Assembly: GCA_947499565.1 (NCBI GenBank)
Contig: CANMOV010000002.1
Span: forward strand, 248,001 to 312,000
DNA length: 64,000 nucleotides
Direction of reading: 5' to 3'
From: an uncultured Croceitalea sp.
GTDB lineage: Bacteria > Bacteroidota > Bacteroidia > Flavobacteriales > Flavobacteriaceae
In this document: positions 17,168-26,733 of the stretch, in pieces
Position numbering within the stretch: position 1 is the first letter of the stretch
Layout: every line of letters starts with the position of its first letter
Program-made: the position numbers and the translations under genes
The notes under the pieces: generated by a model
Told to the model about the DNA's origin: nothing
The model's input: only the letters and a program-made list of their open reading frames with translations
Databases searched by the model: none

Positions 17168-17992
17168 TTATGGCCTTCTTTTCAGTATTAACTCCCTATT
17201 CCCATGCAATTCTTTAAGGTTCAATTGCAATTTTTCATCATCCGCTAACGTAAACTTAGAAATCACATAAACAAACCTCGAAGTTTGGGAGTGTTTGGTT
17301 TTGTCTGGCATTTTATGGATATAAACTGGCGTAAGTGGTACGGATTGATAAGAAGCTTTAAGTTTACTATTGCCACTAACTATAGCTACTTTTAGATAGT
17401 CAACATCGAAATCAATTCCTGATTTATTTTTGACCTCCAATTGTAAAAACACCAAATCTTCATAATAGACCATATTCGTAATACCAAGGGATAGTTCATT
17501 TTTTCGTTTGACCATATTCTTACGCTCCGGTTGTTCCAATAGTTTGGTACAAGAAGCTTCTAAAAACGAAGTATCGTATTTCTTCTTTAATACTTTTTTG
17601 ACCTTTGGCTGAATACTATCCTGAACAATGGGCTTTTCCCTCTTATGTTCATGACCAATACTTTCAGTTATGGTAACAAATCGGTTCAGTTCTATCAAAG
17701 CATCTGAGTATTTGATGATATAAGAATAGACTTTGCCATCAGTGGTCACTACCAAAAGATTGCTTGGCTCACCTTTCGTAGCTTTTAATAATCCTAGGGG
17801 TTGCCCCAGCTCCCGACTATAGGTAAAAATAAAGTTATCAGAACCAACAATCCCCTGACGGATATTGTTTGGAAAAAAAAGTGCCAAGTTCATTTTTTCA
17901 TTGGCATAGATGGTATCCAATTTTTTGTTTTTCCGTGCGTACGCGGCAAGAACGGTCAATGTAAATGCTAGTGTCAGTATTCGAGTTTTCAT
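17168..17992 (-). CDS. traN: Conjugative transposon protein TraN
   Basis: A 274-residue DUF4138-type TraN, last gene of the tra operon. It has a signal peptide (MKTRILTLAFTLTVLAAYA), a beta-rich N-terminal part ending near residue 105, a lysine-rich linker and a beta-rich C-terminal part. TraN is thought to be a VirB9-like outer part of the mating pore. The next upstream gene, traM, ends 28 bases before its start. Downstream traO to traQ are not present, and the right site of the nested element begins right after the stop. Confidence 0.88.
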   Translation of the reverse strand: MKTRILTLAFTLTVLAAYARKNKKLDTIYANEKMNLALFFPNNIRQGIVGSDNFIFTYSRELGQPLGLLKATKGEPSNLLVVTTDGKVYSYIIKYSDALIELNRFVTITESIGHEHKREKPIVQDSIQPKVKKVLKKKYDTSFLEASCTKLLEQPERKNMVKRKNELSLGITNMVYYEDLVFLQLEVKNKSGIDFDVDYLKVAIVSGNSKLKASYQSVPLTPVYIHKMPDKTKHSQTSRFVYVISKFTLADDEKLQLNLKELHGNRELILKRRP

Positions 17993-18019
17993 AGTCCAAT
18001 TTTTTAAGATTAATACTTG

Positions 18020-18952
18020 CTACTGCTTTGGTTTTAAAATAAGCCTGTAGTTATTGTTTATGGTAACCTTCACATTACGGTTATTACGCTGGAACACCCT
18101 TTTGATCCCACTTACCTGTGGTACTCCAGGGATATTGATGTCTTGAACGGCATCGCCCAAAACTTGATTAACCGCATCACCTCTAAAACTGTTTTTGATA
18201 AAGATGCCTTCCAAACCGTCCGCAATGTCATAAGCTATAAGTTCTACTGGATTGCCTTCGATTGAGCTCACCACTAAAACCACGCGATTAGGCTTAAATT
18301 TCACGATACCGTAAAGCACCGTATTCTTTTTGATTTTAATTTCCTGTAGGACTGCCTGGCTTGTAACCCGCATTTGTAATCGGTCATTTGCTTTTACCGT
18401 CTGTTCCCCATCAATTTCAACTTTTAATGACTCACCTGTTTCCTCCGCCGATAACTTTGGACTTACCGCAAAGAACAGTTGATGTTCAAGACTCATTTCC
18501 AATAAATTGGGTATCTCTTCTATTTTTGAGGTTTTCTTTCTTTTTTTTCTCGCCTTGGATATGGGTTTAGCCCTATTGGGTAGAGAATCACTAGCGTATT
18601 TGATACGCCCTAAACGATAAATACTATCTATCATCCGCTGTTTCTTTTTATCCAGAAGCCCATCATCATAAACTCCCGTTTCATCCAATAAGCGTTCATC
18701 ATAAATACTTGGGGCTATCCTTTCCTTTTCCTCTTTTATGGCATCTACTGCCACTTTTTTAGAGGAATATAGTTCTTCCGTTTCCACCAGTTCAGGTACT
18801 TGGGTCTGTTGGAGTTCATCCGTTTTTTCATCGTCACCTAGTACTAGTATACTATAGCCAATGATGAAGACCACGACCAATCCAATAACCGAGACGAACA
18901 CTACTTTTTTCTTATCCATTTTCATAACCAATTCATTTTGAGTTTTATTCAT
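18020..18952 (-). CDS. traM: Conjugative transposon protein TraM
   Basis: A 310-residue VirB10-like protein: short cytoplasmic start, one membrane span (about residues 16-38), a charged, probably extended periplasmic linker (40-160) and a folded C-terminal domain. It would span the envelope as part of the pore core. The start overlaps the traK stop in an ATGA, which argues for translational coupling. A second in-frame start at Met10 is possible. Confidence 0.9.
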   Translation of the reverse strand: MNKTQNELVMKMDKKKVVFVSVIGLVVVFIIGYSILVLGDDEKTDELQQTQVPELVETEELYSSKKVAVDAIKEEKERIAPSIYDERLLDETGVYDDGLLDKKKQRMIDSIYRLGRIKYASDSLPNRAKPISKARKKRKKTSKIEEIPNLLEMSLEHQLFFAVSPKLSAEETGESLKVEIDGEQTVKANDRLQMRVTSQAVLQEIKIKKNTVLYGIVKFKPNRVVLVVSSIEGNPVELIAYDIADGLEGIFIKNSFRGDAVNQVLGDAVQDINIPGVPQVSGIKRVFQRNNRNVKVTINNNYRLILKPKQ

Positions 18953-19563
18953 TCTTTTATCACTACCTTTTTTAAAGAGTTTTCGAAATAATCCGTGATT
19001 AACAGCCCATGGGTGTTTTTTGGATAGCTCCTATCTATCGTAATCAAAGCTCCTGTAGAAATAAGTTCATAATGATCCATAACGGCACCTCTTTTTATTT
19101 CAAAAGTCGTCACTGTTTTAAACCGATAGGGTTCGATATTCAAATCCAGTTGTGATTCCACATTTACTACCCTTTGCACCAAGGAATACTGCAGAATCCT
19201 ATTATAGACCCCTTCCGCCTTTTTTTGACGATAGACATTATCCACAGAACTATTGTCCAGCCAAAGGGCTTTCTCCAAATTGCTTTCGTAATTACTACCA
19301 TCGATTCCATAGAAGTAATTATGGAACAAGGAAAGATGCGCCATGGCCTCTACTTCCAAGTTCTCTTTATGGGATACCAATTTTAAAGGAATGACCGAGC
19401 CATCCGTGTTGACCGCAAAAGCACTGTTCATCGCTTTTTGGTACATATTAAAGACCATGACCACAGCGAACGTACTTGAAAGTAATGCGGTTACCGTGAC
19501 TGTAATCGTAATGTAACGGTTCAATTTTAGAATATCATAAATGTTCTTATAGGGTAATTTCAT
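18949..19563 (-). CDS. traK: Conjugative transposon protein TraK
   Basis: A 204-residue VirB8-like inner-membrane protein. One span (about residues 17-39) is followed by a periplasmic domain. It opens MKLPYKNIYDILKLNRY, typical of CTn TraK, and ends with VVIKE overlapping traM by four bases. VirB8 relatives hold the pore together and contact VirB9- and VirB10-like proteins. Confidence 0.9.
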   Translation of the reverse strand: MKLPYKNIYDILKLNRYITITVTVTALLSSTFAVVMVFNMYQKAMNSAFAVNTDGSVIPLKLVSHKENLEVEAMAHLSLFHNYFYGIDGSNYESNLEKALWLDNSSVDNVYRQKKAEGVYNRILQYSLVQRVVNVESQLDLNIEPYRFKTVTTFEIKRGAVMDHYELISTGALITIDRSYPKNTHGLLITDYFENSLKKVVIKE

Positions 19564-19614
19564 GTGTTTTCTCTTTAAATAATTAACATCATTTATAAAC
19601 TTTGCTAATAGGTA

Positions 19615-20457
19615 TTAGCCGCTGAACAGTCTTAGTGTAAAGGTGATAGCACGTTTATACAGCTTGAACTTTAAGAAGACTATAAAACCAATGGTTGCAG
19701 CTTCCACAAGTATCTTAATGGTATTGTTATCAGTTGGACCACCCCAAAGGTTTGCCCAGAAGTTCGCATTGATTTCCGCATAGAGCTGGTTTACAAAAAT
19801 GTTGACCAAAAAGAAGGCGGGCACCAGCATATAGACCGCAGCATATAACTTAAAGAAGTTATAGGCCATGTTTCGAAACTTCTCAAATACTGCCAAGCTA
19901 ATAACCAATGGAAAGAAGACCTGCATGATTCCCAACAGAAAATACCGCTCTGCAAGAAATAGGGGATAGATAAACAGGTCTATTATCCAAAGTACCAGGC
20001 CTACAAAAAAGCTAAGCATTTTAATCCCGAACACGGGGGTCACCAGAGCCTCATATAGCAATGCCCAAGCCTTTCTGGCGGCATCAAAAGCACCTACATC
20101 CTCTTCAATAGGAATGTCCTGTAACTGCAGAGGAATCAATGCAGGGGCAGTGCCTCGATATTGCCCTTCCACTGCAACCAATATCCCATCAAAGAACCCC
20201 AATATTTGGGTAGAGAAGATGACCAACAGGACAATTGCAAAATTCTTGGCCAATTCTCCAGGCGAGATTCCCCAAGAGTAACCTTCCCTGTCGGCAACGC
20301 CCTCATTATATTTCTTAAGAACATTTATCAAAAAGAAAAGTACGGCAAGCACCTTTATTCCATTAATAGTAAAGGTCGCGAAGTCGGTTGCTTTGATTGT
20401 CTCAAAGACCGCATCCACATATTCAAGGCCAATGCCCAAGGGAATCATCAAATTCAT
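19615..20457 (-). CDS. traJ: Conjugative transposon protein TraJ
   Basis: A 280-residue polytopic membrane protein with about six hydrophobic segments, matching VirB6-like TraJ of CTn systems. It would form part of the inner-membrane channel. It starts three bases after the traI stop, and 51 bases separate it from traK. Confidence 0.9.
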   Translation of the reverse strand: MNLMIPLGIGLEYVDAVFETIKATDFATFTINGIKVLAVLFFLINVLKKYNEGVADREGYSWGISPGELAKNFAIVLLVIFSTQILGFFDGILVAVEGQYRGTAPALIPLQLQDIPIEEDVGAFDAARKAWALLYEALVTPVFGIKMLSFFVGLVLWIIDLFIYPLFLAERYFLLGIMQVFFPLVISLAVFEKFRNMAYNFFKLYAAVYMLVPAFFLVNIFVNQLYAEINANFWANLWGGPTDNNTIKILVEAATIGFIVFLKFKLYKRAITFTLRLFSG

Positions 20458-20460
20458 TTT

Positions 20461-21042
20461 TTAGTAATTTGTTTCTCTATTGTTGATTCTGTTCTGCATT
20501 TCCCGAAATGCAATGATATCATTATAGCGTTGTGTCTTACGCTCAATTTCCATGACCATTTCAATAGATTCTTTTTCCCGTTCTTGGATGACTTCCATTC
20601 GCTCTGAATCTGTTAATTTCAAGTGACCACTTGATAAAATCTCATTGATAAACTCAATATCCGCCATGGAGTTTTCGATAATACTATTGAAGGACTCAGA
20701 TACCCGTTCTACTTCTTCAGGTCTGATATAGGGTGAGTTTAGAATATTCCTTAAATCTTGACGCACCATAATATACAGGCGTTCATTGTTCCGAATGATA
20801 TCCCGTACCGCTTTGAGTTGGCGCACTACATTACTGACCTCCTCGATACGTTCCTTTTGTTCTTTTAAAAACTCCACGGTCTTTAACAGCTCTGAGGTCT
20901 GTTTAGCAGATTCCAAAAGGCTTTTTGCCATGGAGACAAAATTGGTGTTATCATAAACCGGCATCCCCTGGGCCGCAGCGCGGCCGGGCAGAAAAAAACC
21001 GATACTTGCGATTGTGATAATTATCAGGATTCTTGTTTTCAT
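20461..21042 (-). CDS. traI: Conjugative transposon protein TraI (VirB5-like)
   Basis: A 193-residue exported protein with a clear signal peptide ending near GRAAAQ (residue 25). The mature part is nearly all helix with long charged heptads, as in P-type VirB5/TraI (DUF4141) proteins, which sit at the pilus tip or act as periplasmic chaperones. It lies between traG and traJ, the CTn order. Confidence 0.82.
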   Translation of the reverse strand: MKTRILIIITIASIGFFLPGRAAAQGMPVYDNTNFVSMAKSLLESAKQTSELLKTVEFLKEQKERIEEVSNVVRQLKAVRDIIRNNERLYIMVRQDLRNILNSPYIRPEEVERVSESFNSIIENSMADIEFINEILSSGHLKLTDSERMEVIQEREKESIEMVMEIERKTQRYNDIIAFREMQNRINNRETNY

Positions 21043-21090
21043 GATTCTTAAATTTTATGATGTCAAAAGCTGACATTTTGTGAAACTTCT

Positions 21091-23508
21091 TTATTTATTT
21101 TTGGCGGCCTTTCCCATTAAGAATTCCTTGATGGCGACCTCCATATTTTGGTGTTTTTTAAAAAGGGCCATTATGGCCTCGTTGTCGGAGCCATCGGTGA
21201 GGTATGCCGCGAATACTTCCGGAGGGACTTCCAAACGGTAGATGTTGCTCTCCTTACCTATTTTGATGAACATCTCCGTGTATTTTCGTTTTCCTGCAAG
21301 GTCATTCCGTATGGATTTCAATTGGTTCAGGTCATGGCTGGACAGGTTCAACCGTTTGACCAGTTCATCATAGCCCTTTTCATTGTTCAAACTATAAATC
21401 ACCTGGGTGTTTTCCAGAATGCTCGCAGAGGTCGAATTATCGGGAAGCTGGTTGATGGACTGTAAGATGATACCAATGGCCCCTTCTTGTTTCCGAATGG
21501 CCTGATAATAGAATTCCACGCTCTCCAGTACGTTTGGAAATTTTAATTGCTTGGCAAACTCATCAAAAAGGATGATGCCCTTTTCCTCCTTGTTTCTCCA
21601 AATAGTGCGTTGGATGGCCGTTTTGATGAGCTTGAGCATGACCGAAAGGATTTCCTTATTGTCCTTTACCTCGTCCAATTCAAAAACAATCAATCGCTTA
21701 TCCTCGATTTTGTAGGACTGGTCCTCACTGGTCTCAAAAAGGAAACTGTACAGGCCGCCCTCGACATATTCCGAAAGGATATGCAGGAAATTGGTGATAT
21801 TGAAGTAAGGGGCATCAATACCCAATTTTTGCAAAAGATGCTCCCTGTCACTTTTTAAAAATTGATAGAAGCTTTCCAAAGAATGGTTTTCGGAAACTGA
21901 CTTGTAATAGTACTGCAATATCTTTTTTAGGGAAACCGACTGTGCCTTGGTCACTTTTAGGTCGGATGCCATAAGCTCAAAGAGGAACACGGACAGGTCC
22001 TCCAATTCTTCGGGACCCATATTCTGGGAGTCCGTTGTAAAGAAGGGATTGATACCGAGGTTCTTCCCACTTTCATAGCGCAGTACGGCATATTGTTCGG
22101 GATACAGCTGTGCGAACTTGGTATACGAACCCCCAAGGTCAATGATGACCAAGCGGACACCCATTTCAAAATATTGTCTTAGGATATTATTGGCCAAGAA
22201 GGATTTCCCTTCCCCCGTTGGGGCGAAAATGGCAAAGTTTCTGGCCTTTATCCGTTTCTTCTTTTCATCCCAGACATCTTTGAGGACGGGAATGTTATGC
22301 TCACGGTCATTGAAGATGATACCGGTATTATCGGACTGGTAATTGGTGTTGTTGATGAGCAGGCAAAGGGCATGCTTGATATCGGTAACATAAAGGTCCT
22401 CGTTCGAAAGGTTAGAGGCAAAGCCGAAGTACCCGTTCAAAAAATAGTTCTTCCGTTCTTCGCTGCTTGGGTAATAGGGAACGATATCGAGTTCCTTGAA
22501 CTCCGTTTTTATATTGGCAGCGATTTTCTCCAGTTGTTTTTCCTCCCGGTTCCAATAGAGAATATTTAAATGCCCCCTAATGATCATAGAGCTGTCGTCA
22601 TTGTTGATCTGGTCTTGGATATGTTGTATTTTCTTTAGGATGACCTTGTTCTGTGAACCGAAGTTGGAACTCTTGTTGAGCTCCTCTATTTTCTTGTCCA
22701 ATAGTTTTCTCCATTTTTGTTTGTCATCCAAATAGATGATTTGGTTGACGATATGGTTTTCGTTCAACGAAAGCCCAAGTCCATCAATAAAGCCCTGGTG
22801 GAAACTAAAATCATCTGAAGTGAAGCGTTCATTGGTCTTACTCGTCTGAACCTTTTCCCCGAAACAGCTTTCACTGTTGACGGCCAGCACATCAAAATGA
22901 TGTTCTCCAATCTGGATGTTCTGTTTTCCGAGTTCAATGGCCGTATCAAAACCTTCATTATGCCCATTGAAATAACTTTGGGTCAAATCCATGATCTCAT
23001 CGGGAATCAACGGAATTAAGGAAACCTTTCTGCTATTATTAATAAAGGAAACCGCATCATTGACGGCCGCTTTGAACTGTCTAAGGTTTTCCGGGAGTAC
23101 CTCTGGAACTTTGGCATCAACTTTACAGAAGGGATTGACGTACTTGGCGTTGTTGAGCTGCTTGTTCTTGGTCAGGGTAAAGAATAGATACCCATGGTGC
23201 TCCATATATTCCTTTCCCTTGAAATACCTATTGGTCGCCTTGGACAAAAAGGTGTCATTGGGCAGGTTATCTGCCGTAAAGGCCTTTTTGAAATACTCGT
23301 CTTGCTTGTGGACGACCGTACCTACAGGTAGGGTTTTGAAAGCTTGGAACCAGGTATTGTGCAAATCCTCAAAGTCCTTTTCCGATAGGGAATAGATTTC
23401 GGGAAGCTGCACTTTATAACATGCCACGACATTCCCGTTGTTACAAAACAATAGGTGTTCCTTGATATCGGCTATGGGATGGTATTTAGAGATATTGATC
23501 TTCGACAT
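21091..23508 (-). CDS. traG: Conjugation ATPase TraG (VirB4-like)
   Basis: An 805-residue VirB4-family ATPase that powers pore assembly and substrate transfer. Walker A is APTGEGKS near residue 430-437; Walker B is IILFDEF near residue 643. The N-terminal 400 residues match the TraG_N/VirB4 N domain. Its first 23 bases overlap the end of traF. Length is normal for CTn TraG. Confidence 0.94.
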   Translation of the reverse strand: MSKINISKYHPIADIKEHLLFCNNGNVVACYKVQLPEIYSLSEKDFEDLHNTWFQAFKTLPVGTVVHKQDEYFKKAFTADNLPNDTFLSKATNRYFKGKEYMEHHGYLFFTLTKNKQLNNAKYVNPFCKVDAKVPEVLPENLRQFKAAVNDAVSFINNSRKVSLIPLIPDEIMDLTQSYFNGHNEGFDTAIELGKQNIQIGEHHFDVLAVNSESCFGEKVQTSKTNERFTSDDFSFHQGFIDGLGLSLNENHIVNQIIYLDDKQKWRKLLDKKIEELNKSSNFGSQNKVILKKIQHIQDQINNDDSSMIIRGHLNILYWNREEKQLEKIAANIKTEFKELDIVPYYPSSEERKNYFLNGYFGFASNLSNEDLYVTDIKHALCLLINNTNYQSDNTGIIFNDREHNIPVLKDVWDEKKKRIKARNFAIFAPTGEGKSFLANNILRQYFEMGVRLVIIDLGGSYTKFAQLYPEQYAVLRYESGKNLGINPFFTTDSQNMGPEELEDLSVFLFELMASDLKVTKAQSVSLKKILQYYYKSVSENHSLESFYQFLKSDREHLLQKLGIDAPYFNITNFLHILSEYVEGGLYSFLFETSEDQSYKIEDKRLIVFELDEVKDNKEILSVMLKLIKTAIQRTIWRNKEEKGIILFDEFAKQLKFPNVLESVEFYYQAIRKQEGAIGIILQSINQLPDNSTSASILENTQVIYSLNNEKGYDELVKRLNLSSHDLNQLKSIRNDLAGKRKYTEMFIKIGKESNIYRLEVPPEVFAAYLTDGSDNEAIMALFKKHQNMEVAIKEFLMGKAAKNK

Positions 23509-23779
23509 GGTTCAGGATATTATCTTTTTTATTACTGATGCTTTTTGGGAACTTACTCTGTAGGACGATGTTCTTGATACCCCTGTTCATTTTGTTGAGC
23601 CCAATGAACAGAGCGGCATTCCAAATAAAGAGTGCCAGTACCATAAACAGACTGAAAGAGAAAATGATGATGAGCAATGAGGCGACAACGGACACCATCA
23701 AAAGGGCAAAGAGCGATATGGGTAGTCCCCATATCAATGCCCCCTTACGGATATTCCTATATACCTCGTACTTTTTCAT
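23486..23779 (-). CDS. traF: Conjugative transposon protein TraF
   Basis: A 97-residue DUF4133-type protein with two hydrophobic spans in residues 12-58 and a basic cytoplasmic tail; VirB3-like. It lies between traE and traG, as expected, and its end overlaps the traG start, which suggests coupled translation. Confidence 0.88.
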   Translation of the reverse strand: MKKYEVYRNIRKGALIWGLPISLFALLMVSVVASLLIIIFSFSLFMVLALFIWNAALFIGLNKMNRGIKNIVLQSKFPKSISNKKDNILNHVEDQYL

Positions 23780-23813
23780 TGAATCTACTTTTTTAAAATG
23801 GCCACTGTGAGGC

Positions 23814-24101
23814 TTACACTACGATTGAAATGAGATAGCTGAAGATGCCTACAACGGCACCGGCGATGAGTACGAAAACAAGCACCCTTGTAATTCCTTT
23901 TTTGAGGTCGGCGTTCTCCCCAAAGAAGTGTCCCGCGTTGAACAGAAAACCAATCAAGAAGATGACCCCGAGAATTATGGGAAAAATGGTACGGATGGTA
24001 TCCGAGACATCGTTTACGGAATCCTCGATTCCCCCAATCTGGGCGTAGGCCCCCATGCTTGAAAGTAATAGGGTAAGTGTAAGTTTTTTGACTTTTTTCA
24101 T
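23814..24101 (-). CDS. traE: Conjugative transposon protein TraE
   Basis: A 95-residue DUF4134-type protein, VirB2-like (pilin class). It has a signal peptide ending after GAYAQ, then two hydrophobic spans (about residues 35-56 and 68-92). It is the first gene seen of the tra operon, so the promoter should lie in the 212-base gap shared with the divergent amidase gene. Confidence 0.88.
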   Translation of the reverse strand: MKKVKKLTLTLLLSSMGAYAQIGGIEDSVNDVSDTIRTIFPIILGVIFLIGFLFNAGHFFGENADLKKGITRVLVFVLIAGAVVGIFSYLISIVV

Positions 24102-24212
24102 AATGATAGAATTTGTGGTGACGCTGTTATGGCCACCGGGTTCAATAATTCAATGTCCGTTTGGACCTGTTATCGAATATAGAAGCGGATGGTGCTTTTT
24201 GGGAGAGGATTC

Positions 24213-24275
24213 TCAAAAATTAACTTGGAACAGCGTTAATTTTTGATGGAAGTTTATGGTTTTTGAGGATTCCTT
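24213..24275. promoter_or_regulatory. Inverted repeats in the traE-amidase divergent promoter
   Basis: The gap 24102-24313 holds a perfect 12-bp stem TCAAAAATTAAC (24213-24224) with GTTAATTTTTGA (24235-24246). After it comes TTTTTGAGGATTCCTT (24260-24275), whose exact reverse complement occurs at 2657-2672 in the candidate oriT region. The site could be an operator that controls both divergent units, or an attenuator. Confidence 0.45.
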
Positions 24276-24313
24276 GAATATTGCGCAATGGACAATTACA
24301 ATAGGGATAAGCC

Positions 24314-24934
24314 ATGAAAACATTTATCAATACCATCATAATCATATCCGTTCTATGCGGTATGGTAGTTTTTGCTCAAAATGATGACACCCTTCAAAAG
24401 GTACTGGTTATCGATGCTGGTCATGGGGGAATCGATTCCGGGGGAATCGCCAAGAATGGCATTCTGGAAAAAGATGTGGTACTGGACATAGCAATAGCTA
24501 TGGAACACTGGAACAAAGAACTGTTGGATTCCAAATATAATATCTATCTGACCAGAAGCAGTGATACACTGATATCCTTATCGGATAGGACCAAAATGGC
24601 CAAACATATCAAACCGGATATTTTTATTTCCCTGCACTGTAATCACGCACCAAATAAAAAAGCGAATGGAGTAGAGGTCTATACCTATGGTAACGAAAAT
24701 ATATCGCTTGAACATGGACATCATATATTGACGCAGTTAAGTTCTAAACTTGGTTTTAAGATGAGGGAACCTAAACGAGGAAATTTTCAAGTGCTCAGAG
24801 AAGCACATGGAAAGTATCCCGCCCTGCTTTTGGAGCTTGGTTATCTGTCCAATATGGATGAATCCGGTTATCTAATCGATAGGAAGAATAGGAAAATATT
24901 GGCACTGGCTATTCTGATGGCTATAAAAATCTAA
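24314..24934 (+). CDS. N-acetylmuramoyl-L-alanine amidase
   Basis: A 206-residue secreted Amidase_3 enzyme with a signal peptide ending near VVFAQ. Zinc-site motifs are visible: DAGHGGIDSGG with its His, a Glu in the ILEKDVVLD segment, HCNH, and the catalytic Glu in LLLELGYLSN. It cuts the amide between muramic acid and the stem peptide. In this place it probably opens peptidoglycan for the mating pore. Divergent from traE. Confidence 0.9.
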   Translation: MKTFINTIIIISVLCGMVVFAQNDDTLQKVLVIDAGHGGIDSGGIAKNGILEKDVVLDIAIAMEHWNKELLDSKYNIYLTRSSDTLISLSDRTKMAKHIKPDIFISLHCNHAPNKKANGVEVYTYGNENISLEHGHHILTQLSSKLGFKMREPKRGNFQVLREAHGKYPALLLELGYLSNMDESGYLIDRKNRKILALAILMAIKI

Positions 24935-24937
24935 ACA

Positions 24938-25042
24938 ATGAAAGAGCTTTTGATTGAAATTGTAAAGAGTGTAGCAAGTATTGTTTTCGTAGTATTCAAT
25001 GCAATGAAGGATTTCTTGATTAGAGATTGGAAAGTAAAATAG
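24938..25042 (+). CDS. Small hydrophobic ORF after the amidase
   Basis: A 34-residue frame starting three bases after the amidase stop (MKELLIEIVKSVASIVFVVF..., ending WKVK). It has one hydrophobic helix with charged ends, like small membrane proteins or type I toxins. The tight spacing supports translation. No family is recognised. Confidence 0.35.
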   Translation: MKELLIEIVKSVASIVFVVFNAMKDFLIRDWKVK

Positions 25043-25313
25043 TTTAGTATATAAGTTGCCAAAATATTAATTATAGGTGAGATTTGGCGAGTTATAAAAG
25101 ATTGTATCTACAAGTATTTCATCAACTATTTATAGTTCTTCTACTAAAAAATTGTACCCCATAATGTATCTCATAAAACGTCAATAAAGGGGACTACAAA
25201 AAAAGACCACGAATAGGACTCCCACTAAAAAAGTTTTTTATGAAACATGTTAAATATTATTATGAAAATAAAAATAGTGCTAACTTAAATGGAGTAATTA
25301 ATTAAGGAAACAA

Positions 25314-25877
25314 ATGACCTTTTTAACGTTTTATAATGCTGTTTTAAGTGAAGTAAATTCTTCTGCCGATTTACCTTTTCCAATTGAAAAGGCATTGTAC
25401 AATAAAGGCGATATCATTACAAATTATCACGAAATAGAAGATTCTGTCTACTTTATTAACAAGGGAATAGTAGAATTGAGTATCAAAAGTTATATGACCG
25501 AAAAAATTATTGATTTCTTTTTTGAGAAAGAAATGGTGGCTAGCCTAACTTCTTTTTTGATTCAGGCTGAAAGTGATGTAAGATTGACCGCATTAATTGA
25601 TTGTGAACTGGAAATGGTAAAATACCAAGATTTAATGCAGGCCTATAAACATGATTTAAGCATCAATAAATTTGGCAGAAAGATTATGGAAGGGGCCTAC
25701 ATCAGAAAATCTAACCGTGAAAAGGCCTTATTGACTAAAACTGCTGAGGAGATTTATGCCGAAATGTTTAAAACCCATGCACGCTATATTTCACAGATTC
25801 CCGTGAACAAAATTGCCAAGTATTTGGGGATACACCCAGAGAGTTTGAGCAGAATTCGCAAAAAAATAAATTCCTAA
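25314..25877 (+). CDS. Crp/Fnr-family transcription regulator
   Basis: A 187-residue regulator with an N-terminal cyclic-nucleotide-binding-like beta barrel (the NKGDIITNYHEIEDSVYFINKGIVEL part) and a C-terminal winged HTH containing VNKIAKYLGIHPESLSRIRKK. No iron-sulfur cysteines are seen, so it is not an Fnr oxygen sensor. Such proteins are frequent in Bacteroidota beside the gene they control; here that could be the sterol desaturase-like gene 76 bases downstream. Confidence 0.88.
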   Translation: MTFLTFYNAVLSEVNSSADLPFPIEKALYNKGDIITNYHEIEDSVYFINKGIVELSIKSYMTEKIIDFFFEKEMVASLTSFLIQAESDVRLTALIDCELEMVKYQDLMQAYKHDLSINKFGRKIMEGAYIRKSNREKALLTKTAEEIYAEMFKTHARYISQIPVNKIAKYLGIHPESLSRIRKKINS

Positions 25878-25953
25878 CATAGGTCAAGTCCATTTTTTAA
25901 TATAAGATTTCATGTGTAACTAGTTTTGCATCAGATTTTTAAAAACTAGAAAT

Positions 25954-26733
25954 ATGGAAAATTTCATCAATCAACTGCCCACACCGTGGGTTATTTTATC
26001 AGACCCAATCTCCATAATAGTGTACTTTATTTTTGGAGGATTATTTTTGTGGGAAACGTTGTTTCCTGCAAGAGAACTGCCCAAAATCCATTTTTGGAAG
26101 CTAAAAGGGCTATTATTTTTTTTAGCCTATATGCTTTTCACGACTTACATCCCGCTTTTATGGGATGGGTTTCTTGCACCATACCAATTACTAGACTTAA
26201 GCTTTTTAAGCCTAGCAATACAAGTAGTTTTAGGTATCTTACTTTTTGAACTGGTACAATATGGTTGGCACATAAGCATGCACAAATCCGACTTTTTGTT
26301 TCGGGTATCTCATCAAATGCACCATAGTGCTGAGCGTTTGGACGTGCCAAGCGCATTTATGTTCAGCATTAACGATATGATTGGTTTGTCATTGGTCGGT
26401 TCCATTAGTTTTACTTTGGTAATGGGATTATCGCCACAAGCCATTACAATAATCATACTCTCTTTAACTTTTTTAGGTGTTTTCCAGCATGCAAATATCA
26501 AAACACCAAGATGGTTAGGATACATTATTCAAAGACCAGAAAGCCATTCTTTGCACCATGCTAAAGGAGTACATCGCTATAATTACACCGACTTGCCCAT
26601 TATTGATATGCTTTTCGGAACGTTTAAAAACCCAAATTCTTTTCAAGAAGAAACGGGATATTATTTAGGAGCATCAAAAAGAATACTAGACATGTTGATG
26701 CTTAAAGATGTTACTTCAAAACCAAAAAAGTGA
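25954..26733 (+). CDS. Sterol desaturase / fatty acid hydroxylase family protein
   Basis: A 259-residue membrane di-iron protein. Several hydrophobic spans carry the three histidine boxes: H106xxxH110 (HISMH), H120xxHH (HQMHH) and a C-terminal HSLHH near 198-202. The family puts hydroxyl groups or double bonds into lipids using oxygen; the substrate here is unknown. It overlaps the following protease gene by four bases (ATGA), so they are probably cotranscribed. Confidence 0.9.
   Translation: MENFINQLPTPWVILSDPISIIVYFIFGGLFLWETLFPARELPKIHFWKLKGLLFFLAYMLFTTYIPLLWDGFLAPYQLLDLSFLSLAIQVVLGILLFELVQYGWHISMHKSDFLFRVSHQMHHSAERLDVPSAFMFSINDMIGLSLVGSISFTLVMGLSPQAITIIILSLTFLGVFQHANIKTPRWLGYIIQRPESHSLHHAKGVHRYNYTDLPIIDMLFGTFKNPNSFQEETGYYLGASKRILDMLMLKDVTSKPKK

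Noticed and set aside
24962-24970. A GTAAAGAGT half-site like the arms of the nested element
   Set aside because: The other arm is missing at the required distance, and the bases lie within a small reading frame; probably chance.
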